Part shown: one piece after another, positions 4,887 to 9,431 of the stretch
Layout of the letters: every line of letters begins with the position of its first letter
Numbering within the stretch: position 1 is the first letter of the stretch
NCBI GenBank assembly: GCA_947165405.1
Contig: CAMVAG010000076.1
Span: 1-9,431 of the forward strand
Direction of reading: 5' to 3'
Source: an uncultured Selenomonadales bacterium
GTDB taxonomy: Bacteria > Bacillota > Negativicutes > Selenomonadales > Selenomonadaceae
Length of the DNA stretch: 9,431 bases
Program-made: the position numbers and the translations under genes
The notes under the pieces: generated by a model
What the model was told of the DNA's origin: nothing
Seen by the model: only the letters and a program-made list of their open reading frames with translations
Databases searched by the model: none

Positions 4887-6524
4887 ATGGAGAAAGCTAC
4901 GGTTGTTGTAATCGGCGGCGGAGCAACGGGCTTGGGTATCCTGCGCGATTTGTCGATGCGAGGTGTCAAGGCTCTGCTTGTCGAAAAAAATGATTTAGTC
5001 AACGGCGCGAGTTCCCGCTATCACGGATTGCTTCACAGCGGCGGACGTTATGCCGTCAAAGACCAAGAGGCGGCGAAGGAATGCATTATCGAAAACCAAA
5101 TCATGCGCAAAATCGGCAAGAGTTGCGTCGAACCGTGCGGCGGAATGTTCACGCGCCTTGACATTGACGACGAGGCTTACGAGGAGGCTTGGGTTAAAGG
5201 TTGTGCGGACAGCGGAATCGAGGCGACACCGATAACTTTGGACGAGGCTTTTAAATTGGAACCGAGACTTTCACGCAAGCATGTCAAAAGTGCTTACCTC
5301 GTGCCCGACGCGGCTGTCGACGGCTTCCGCATGTCTTGGCAACTGATTGACTCTTCCAAACGCTACGGCGGACAAGTCAAGACTTACACGGAAGTTATCG
5401 GCTTCGACACCGTCAACGGCGAGTTGCGCGGCGTCAAAGTTCGAAATCAATTCACCGGCGAAGAATACGAAATCGGCTGTGACATTGCGGTCAACGCGGC
5501 GGGCGGCTGGGCGGCTTTCGTCGGCAAATTGGCGGGCGTCGAAATCGGCGTTCAACCCGACAAAGGCACGCTTATCGCCTTCAATCAAAGAATCGTCAAT
5601 CATGTCGTCAATCGGTTGCACAAGTCTTCCGACGGCGATATTTTTGTTCCGCACGGCTCAATCACAATTCTTGGCACGTCGTCGATGAGCGTTCCCAGTC
5701 CCGAAGACACTTCGACGAGCCGCGAGGAAGTCGAGAGCTTGATTAAAATCGGCGAGCAAACTTTTGAGGACTTGCGCGACTTCAGAATTTTGAGGACGTT
5801 CGCAGGCAGTCGCCCGCTTTACATTCCGCCCGGCGGGGCAATCGGTCGTTCTGCTTCCAGAGGCTTTGCTATCGTCGACCACGAGCAAGACGGCTTGAAA
5901 GGTTTGTTTACGATTGTCGGAGGAAAATTTACGACGTTCAGACTTATGGCGGAAAAGATGTGCAATCAAATTTGCACCAAGCTCAACAACACGACGCCTT
6001 GTCGCACGGCGGAGGAGCCGCTTGTCGAAGAAGTTCCTCAAGCCGACAAAGACCGCGCAAAAAAATTTTTCCCGTCGTATGGCGTCAACCTCGCCGCAAC
6101 TCGTTTGGGTGTCGAACGTTTCAAAAAAGTTGTCGAACGTCTTGAAAGTGAACCCGAAAGCCGCGAACTTGTCTGCGAATGCGAAAACGTCACCCGCGCC
6201 GAAGTCGAGGAAATTTGCAAAGAAGACACAAGCTTTATCGTCAACGACGTGCGGCGGCGGACACGAATCGGCATGGGCACTTGTCAAGGAAATTTCTGCG
6301 CGTTGAGGGCGGCGGCTGTCTTCGCCGATACGGGCGTTGAGTCGACGGCGAAAGATTCTTTGACACGCATGAAAGAATTTTTGCAAGGGCGTTGGAAAGG
6401 AATTCGCCCCGTGCTCTTAGGTCGAACACTTCGCGAAACGGAAATGACGCGAGCAATTTACGAACTTTCAATGGCAATTAATAATGCGCAAGGAGGAATG
6501 AATAATGCAAAAAACAATTCCTAA
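4887..6524 (+). CDS. glpA: Anaerobic glycerol-3-phosphate dehydrogenase subunit A, FAD-binding
   Basis: GlpA is a catalytic flavoprotein subunit that oxidises sn-glycerol 3-phosphate to dihydroxyacetone phosphate under anaerobic conditions, with electrons going via GlpC to menaquinone. The product has 545 residues, against about 540 in E. coli. The Rossmann FAD motif GGGATG is at residues 10-15, and the family segment 'SSRYHGLLHSGGRY' follows at 42-55. The C terminus carries a BFD-type [2Fe-2S] domain with Cys430-x-Cys432 and Cys466-x4-Cys471 ('GTCQGNFC'). The ATG at 4887 is chosen over the GTG at 4878 because AAGGTGA sits five or six bases before it; the GTG has only a distant AGGAG. The last dozen or so residues are Asn-rich and low in complexity, and the TAA stop lies inside a heptamer repeat, so the tail appears to have been shaped by that repeat. 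It is first gene of glpABC. Confidence 0.95.
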   Translation: MEKATVVVIGGGATGLGILRDLSMRGVKALLVEKNDLVNGASSRYHGLLHSGGRYAVKDQEAAKECIIENQIMRKIGKSCVEPCGGMFTRLDIDDEAYEEAWVKGCADSGIEATPITLDEAFKLEPRLSRKHVKSAYLVPDAAVDGFRMSWQLIDSSKRYGGQVKTYTEVIGFDTVNGELRGVKVRNQFTGEEYEIGCDIAVNAAGGWAAFVGKLAGVEIGVQPDKGTLIAFNQRIVNHVVNRLHKSSDGDIFVPHGSITILGTSSMSVPSPEDTSTSREEVESLIKIGEQTFEDLRDFRILRTFAGSRPLYIPPGGAIGRSASRGFAIVDHEQDGLKGLFTIVGGKFTTFRLMAEKMCNQICTKLNNTTPCRTAEEPLVEEVPQADKDRAKKFFPSYGVNLAATRLGVERFKKVVERLESEPESRELVCECENVTRAEVEEICKEDTSFIVNDVRRRTRIGMGTCQGNFCALRAAAVFADTGVESTAKDSLTRMKEFLQGRWKGIRPVLLGRTLRETEMTRAIYELSMAINNAQGGMNNAKNNS

Positions 6525-6573
6525 TTCCTCATTCCTAATTCCTAATTCAAAAAAGGGAGGCGAGCCGCAATGA
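6505..6573 (+). CDS. Possible 22-codon coupling ORF between glpA and glpB
   Basis: An ATG at 6505 stands eight bases after AAGGAGG (6490-6496). It opens a 22-codon frame through the heptamer array, giving a repeated I-P-N-S motif, and ends at a TGA (6571-6573) that overlaps the glpB start. A ribosome finishing here would sit on the glpB start codon. Alternatively the AAGGAGG is incidental, since it lies inside glpA and the peptide is just repeat sequence. This is a low-confidence call. Confidence 0.2.
   Translation: MQKTIPNSSFLIPNSKKGGEPQ
6516..6548. repeat. Heptamer tandem array (AATTCCT) across the glpA stop codon
   Basis: Units read AATTCCT, AATTCCT, CATTCCT, AATTCCT and a partial AATTC. 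The glpA stop TAA (6522-6524) is formed at the junction of units 1 and 2. The array runs in the opposite orientation to the array after glpC. It fills most of the 45-base glpA-glpB gap. The glpB ribosome-binding site (GGGAGG) lies just outside it. Confidence 0.9.
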
Positions 6574-7784
6574 AAGTTTTTGACGTGATTGTTATCGGCG
6601 GCGGACTTTCGGGCTTTATGTCGGCGGCGGTTGCGGCGAATCGCGGGCAAAGAGTTGCCTTGTTGACTTACGGCTCCGGTTCCTTGCCACTTGCAAGCGG
6701 CGCGATTGATTTTCTCAACGCCGAAGCTCCCGACGCAGCGATTAAAAATCTTCCCGCGCACCACCCTTATAAAAAAATCGGCTTGAAAAATATCGACGCG
6801 GCGGCAAAATTTTTCTGCGACGTGACAGCTCAAGCAGACCTTCCTTACAACGGCAACTTGAGCGCGCAGATTCCGATCGTCACGGCGGTCGGCACACTGA
6901 AATATTCTTGCCTTGTTCCCGAATCTATGGACGCCTCGAAACTCGCTGACAAGAAAAAAATTTTCGTCGCGGGCATCAAGGGCTTGAAAGATTTTTACGC
7001 GGCGATGATTATCGATAACCTCAAAAAATATTTTCCCGATAAAATTTTTGAAGCCGCAACGCTTGACCTCAACCTGCTCGGCGGGCGCGATATCACTTGC
7101 ATGGACGCCGCGCAACTTTTGACGGGCAACGAACAAATTTTTGCGGACGGCTTGAAGAAACTCAACGCGACTGAAGACGATGTGATTATCATTCCGCCGA
7201 TTTTGGGCTTGGAAGGAAATTCTTCACGCGCCGCAGTCAAATCACAACTCCGCGCAGAAATTTTCGAAACGACTTGTTTGCCGCCCTCGCCGCCGGGTAT
7301 CAGACTTCAACGCGCTTTTATAAAATATCTTCAAAAGTCGGGCGTCAAAATTTTTGAAAACTCTAAAGTTGTTCGCGGCGTCGTCGAAGGCAAAAAAATT
7401 ACGGGCGTCGTCGTGGAAAATGCCGTTCGCGAAAAAATTTTCCCTGCGCGAAAAATTATCCTCGCGACGGGCGGATTTTACAGCGGCGGAATCACAATGC
7501 GCGACTTCGACAATCCCATTGAGCCGATTTTTAATCTGCCTGTCTTCTTCACGACGGGCGCGGAAAATTGGAGCAATGAAAATCTTTTCGGCGACAAGCC
7601 TCAAGGTTTTTCAATGACGGGCATTTTCACCGACGCCAACTTGAATCCGATTGACGAGGACGGAAAAATTTTGTTTGAAAACTTGCATGTGGTCGGCGCA
7701 AATCTCGGCGGCTGCGATAAAATTTTCGAACGTTCGGCGGGCGGCATTGCCATTGCTTCGGCTTATAAGGGGGCGACATTATGA
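6570..7784 (+). CDS. glpB: Anaerobic glycerol-3-phosphate dehydrogenase subunit B
   Basis: GlpB is the second flavoprotein subunit of the anaerobic glycerol-3-phosphate dehydrogenase. It forms the soluble catalytic dimer with GlpA and in E. coli is associated with flavin. The product has 404 residues (E. coli about 419). A dinucleotide-binding motif GGGLSG is at residues 10-15, followed by 'SGSLPLASGAIDFL', typical of GlpB. The C-terminal 'VVGANLGGCDKIFERSAGGIAIASAY' region is the usual closing flavoprotein strand. ATG 6570 follows GGGAGG at nine bases. The stop TGA (7782-7784) overlaps the glpC start in an ATGA junction, so the two genes are translationally coupled. No truncation or missing motif is seen. 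Confidence 0.94.
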   Translation: MKVFDVIVIGGGLSGFMSAAVAANRGQRVALLTYGSGSLPLASGAIDFLNAEAPDAAIKNLPAHHPYKKIGLKNIDAAAKFFCDVTAQADLPYNGNLSAQIPIVTAVGTLKYSCLVPESMDASKLADKKKIFVAGIKGLKDFYAAMIIDNLKKYFPDKIFEAATLDLNLLGGRDITCMDAAQLLTGNEQIFADGLKKLNATEDDVIIIPPILGLEGNSSRAAVKSQLRAEIFETTCLPPSPPGIRLQRAFIKYLQKSGVKIFENSKVVRGVVEGKKITGVVVENAVREKIFPARKIILATGGFYSGGITMRDFDNPIEPIFNLPVFFTTGAENWSNENLFGDKPQGFSMTGIFTDANLNPIDEDGKILFENLHVVGANLGGCDKIFERSAGGIAIASAYKGATL

Positions 7785-8983
7785 GCGACATCAAAGCAAT
7801 TTTCACGGGCGACCGTTGCCTTTCCTGCACGGCTTGCATGGCGAATTGTCCGGTTATGGCGGCGGTCAAAGAATATCGCGGGCCGAAGCTCGTCGGACCT
7901 GCGCACGGGCGAATGCATTTTTCTCAAGAGGACGTTGAGGAAAGTTTGAATTACTGCTCCAACTGCAAGAGTTGCGACCGCGCTTGTCCGTCGGGCGTGG
8001 CTGTTTCGACACTCAACATGTTGCAGCGCGCCGAATATTACAAAAAGCATGAACACCTTCGCCACGAGGATATGTTGGCTCACGGCGAACGCATGGCAAA
8101 ATTGATTCGCAAGATTCCGTTCGGCGCGACCTTTTCAAATATCGGAATGAGTCTCGGAAAAACTTTGGGCGTGTTCAGCGCGTTGGGGCTCGCCGGCGAA
8201 AGAAACATGCCCGCTTACGCCGCGACCGCTTTTAAAGATTATTTTCCGCGAATCAAACAGACGGCGGTCAATAAAAAAATTGTCATGTTCACGGGCTGCT
8301 ACATTAACGACAACGAGCCGCAAGTCGGCGAGGCTTTTATCAAAGTCATGAACGCCAACGGTTGCGAAGTTTTAATCGACAAGCAATTTAAATGTTGCGG
8401 GTCGCCGCTGGTCGTCACGGGTTTTCTTGATGAGGCTCGTCAACACGCCGATAACAACGTTGCCCGAATTTTGGATTGGAAGCGGCAAGGGATTCCGGTT
8501 GTCACGCCCTGCACGAGTTGTTCGCTCATGCTTAAAGAGGAGTATCATGAACTTTTCGGCGAAGACCAATTTCACGAGGCGGCCGAAAATGTTTACGACG
8601 CGTTTGAGTTTTTGGAGATGCTTCAGGAGCGCGGCGAATTCAACGACAACTTGAAACCGCTCAATCAAAAATTTTTGTATCACGTGCCCTGCCATTTGAA
8701 GTCGCAGGCAATCGGATTGCCCGCTCAAAATATTTTGGAGGAAATCGGCGGCGTCGAAGTCAAGACGGCTGATGCGGGCTGTTGCGGCATTTCCGGCAAT
8801 TACGGCTTCCGCAAAGACAAGTACGAAATTTCCATGAAGATTGGCGCGAAACTTTTCGAGCGCGTCAAGAAAAAAGACTTCGACAAAGTTATTTCCGATT
8901 GCGGGACTTGTCGTATGCAAATTCATCACGGCACAGAAATTAAGCCCGTCCACCCGATTGAAATTTTGGCTCAAGCTTATTGA
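7781..8983 (+). CDS. glpC: Anaerobic glycerol-3-phosphate dehydrogenase subunit C, iron-sulfur electron-transfer subunit
   Basis: GlpC links the GlpAB dimer to the membrane and passes electrons to the quinone pool, ultimately to fumarate or nitrate in anaerobes. The product has 400 residues (E. coli 396). Two ferredoxin-type [4Fe-4S] motifs are complete: Cys13/16/19/23 and Cys59/62/65/69, each followed by Pro. Two CCG (cysteine-rich, heterodisulfide-reductase-like) domains follow. The first has Cys173, Cys205-Cys206-Gly and a 'PCTSC' further on. The second has Cys304, Cys334-Cys335-Gly and Cys374-x2-Cys377. The start ATG overlaps the glpB stop and has AAGGGGG upstream inside glpB. No transmembrane segment is obvious, as in the family. 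It ends just before a heptamer repeat and a gene of unrelated function. No glpK, glpF, glpT or regulator gene is within view. Confidence 0.95.
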   Translation: MSDIKAIFTGDRCLSCTACMANCPVMAAVKEYRGPKLVGPAHGRMHFSQEDVEESLNYCSNCKSCDRACPSGVAVSTLNMLQRAEYYKKHEHLRHEDMLAHGERMAKLIRKIPFGATFSNIGMSLGKTLGVFSALGLAGERNMPAYAATAFKDYFPRIKQTAVNKKIVMFTGCYINDNEPQVGEAFIKVMNANGCEVLIDKQFKCCGSPLVVTGFLDEARQHADNNVARILDWKRQGIPVVTPCTSCSLMLKEEYHELFGEDQFHEAAENVYDAFEFLEMLQERGEFNDNLKPLNQKFLYHVPCHLKSQAIGLPAQNILEEIGGVEVKTADAGCCGISGNYGFRKDKYEISMKIGAKLFERVKKKDFDKVISDCGTCRMQIHHGTEIKPVHPIEILAQAY

Positions 8984-8984
8984 T

Positions 8985-9012
8985 AATTAGGAATGAGGAA
9001 TTAGGAATGAAG
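8985..9012 (+). repeat. Heptamer array (AATTAGG) forming the translation start of the next gene
   Basis: Units read AATTAGG, AATGAGG, AATTAGG, AATGAAG, beginning one base after the glpC stop. The GAGG at 8995-8998 in unit 2 lies eight bases before the ATG at 9007-9009 in unit 4, so the repeat supplies both the Shine-Dalgarno sequence and the start codon. Confidence 0.85.
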
Positions 9013-9431
9013 ATTTTTTTCACAGCGATTTTGGCAACGTTTTTATTTCTGACAAATGTTGCGTCCGCCGAAGTCGAAATCAATCGCGCAGAATTGATTC
9101 AACGTGCGCTTGACGTTCAAAAAAATGCCTATGCGCCTTACTCAAATTTCAAAGTGGCGGCGGCGGTTTTGTGCACTTCGGGAAAAATCTACACGGGCGT
9201 CAATGTTGAGACCGCTGATTATACCGCAGGAATTTGCGCCATACAAAATGCAATCTTTCACGCGGCAGCTGAAGGCGAACGCCACATACTGGCGGTTGCA
9301 ACCGTCGGCGGAACAAACGGTATCATAACGGATTATTGTCCTCCGGGCGGAACATGTCGGCAGGTCATGCGCGAATTTTCCAATCCCAAAAAATGTTTGA
9401 TTATCATGGCAAAGACTCCGACCGATTATAT
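9007..9431 (+). CDS. Predicted exported cytidine-deaminase-like protein lacking the catalytic Glu (3' end outside window)
   Basis: Visible are 141 codons; the gene runs off the right edge. Residues 1-21 form a signal peptide (K2, hydrophobic core, 'ASA' before E22). The rest follows the cytidine deaminase fold closely. 'YAPYSNFKVAAAVL' (42-55) is the classic N-terminal block, 'VNVETA' (65-70) keeps the Asn and Glu that bind ribose in Cdd, and 'GTCRQVMREF' (115-124) is the second zinc block. Two active-site changes stand out. The Cys-Ala-Glu-Arg motif reads Cys77-Ala-Ile79-Gln80, so the proton-shuttling Glu is gone. The Pro-Cys-Gly-x-Cys motif reads Pro-Gly114-Gly-Thr-Cys117, losing one zinc Cys. 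Cytidine deaminases are normally cytosolic and Zn-dependent, so an exported and probably inactive relative is odd; nucleoside binding or a structural role is possible. The frame is open throughout, so it is not a simple pseudogene. Confidence 0.8.
   Translation, partial: MKIFFTAILATFLFLTNVASAEVEINRAELIQRALDVQKNAYAPYSNFKVAAAVLCTSGKIYTGVNVETADYTAGICAIQNAIFHAAAEGERHILAVATVGGTNGIITDYCPPGGTCRQVMREFSNPKKCLIIMAKTPTDY

Noticed and set aside
5658..7136. Minus-strand open frames of 242 and 222 codons opposite glpA and glpB
   Set aside because: They run antisense to well-supported genes and have no motifs; GC-rich third positions in the real genes keep stops rare on the other strand.
9007..9431. Frameshift as the cause of the missing deaminase motifs
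   Set aside because: The residues before, between and after the altered sites align to the Cdd family in one continuous frame, so only substitutions are needed.

Overview
The window looks like chromosomal DNA of an anaerobic member of the Bacillota, most likely a diderm Negativicutes (Selenomonas-like) lineage. This placement is inferred from four things: a complete anaerobic glycerol-3-phosphate dehydrogenase operon, polar amino-acid binding lipoproteins with strong Shine-Dalgarno sites and frequent GTG starts, an AMIN-domain cell-wall protein, and AT-rich spacers full of AATTTTT runs. No rRNA, tRNA, phage, transposase or CRISPR array is visible.

Left half (1-4211, all minus strand). Reading in the direction of transcription, there are three paralogous polar amino-acid substrate-binding lipoproteins (4211-3408, 3348-2545, 2434-1625). 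They are followed by one HisM/GlnP-type permease (1471-827) and then an AMIN-domain protein, probably a peptidoglycan amidase (727 to beyond base 1). A consensus promoter precedes the first binding-protein gene and a second precedes the third. No ATP-binding subunit is present. The amidase-like protein ends at the window edge inside a Glu/Lys/Gln/Arg-rich coiled coil encoded by a nested tandem repeat.

Centre (4212-4886). A divergent promoter region separates the lipoprotein cluster from a plus-strand unit. That unit is a possible 18-codon leader peptide followed by an unrecognised 116-residue, four-helix membrane protein that is an internal duplication of a two-helix unit. A strong intrinsic terminator closes it.

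Right half (4813-8983, plus strand). A promoter with a possible cre-like element drives glpA-glpB-glpC. GlpA and GlpB are the flavoprotein subunits that oxidise sn-glycerol 3-phosphate to dihydroxyacetone phosphate. GlpC is the iron-sulfur membrane-anchor subunit passing electrons to the quinone pool. glpB and glpC overlap by four bases. Directly after glpC lies an incomplete gene for a predicted exported cytidine-deaminase-fold protein that has lost the catalytic Glu and one of three zinc Cys ligands.

A theme across the window is a family of seven-base tandem repeats (AATTAGG/AATTCCT, with an AATGCGT variant) in four spacers. At 1501-1580 they form a near-perfect 34-bp hairpin between the binding-protein and permease genes. 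At 6516-6548 they supply the glpA stop codon. At 8985-9012 they supply both the Shine-Dalgarno sequence and the start codon of the deaminase-like gene.

The two most unusual points are the exported, apparently catalytically dead deaminase-like protein and the heptamer repeats that act as gene boundaries. No complete new multi-gene system can be claimed from this window.
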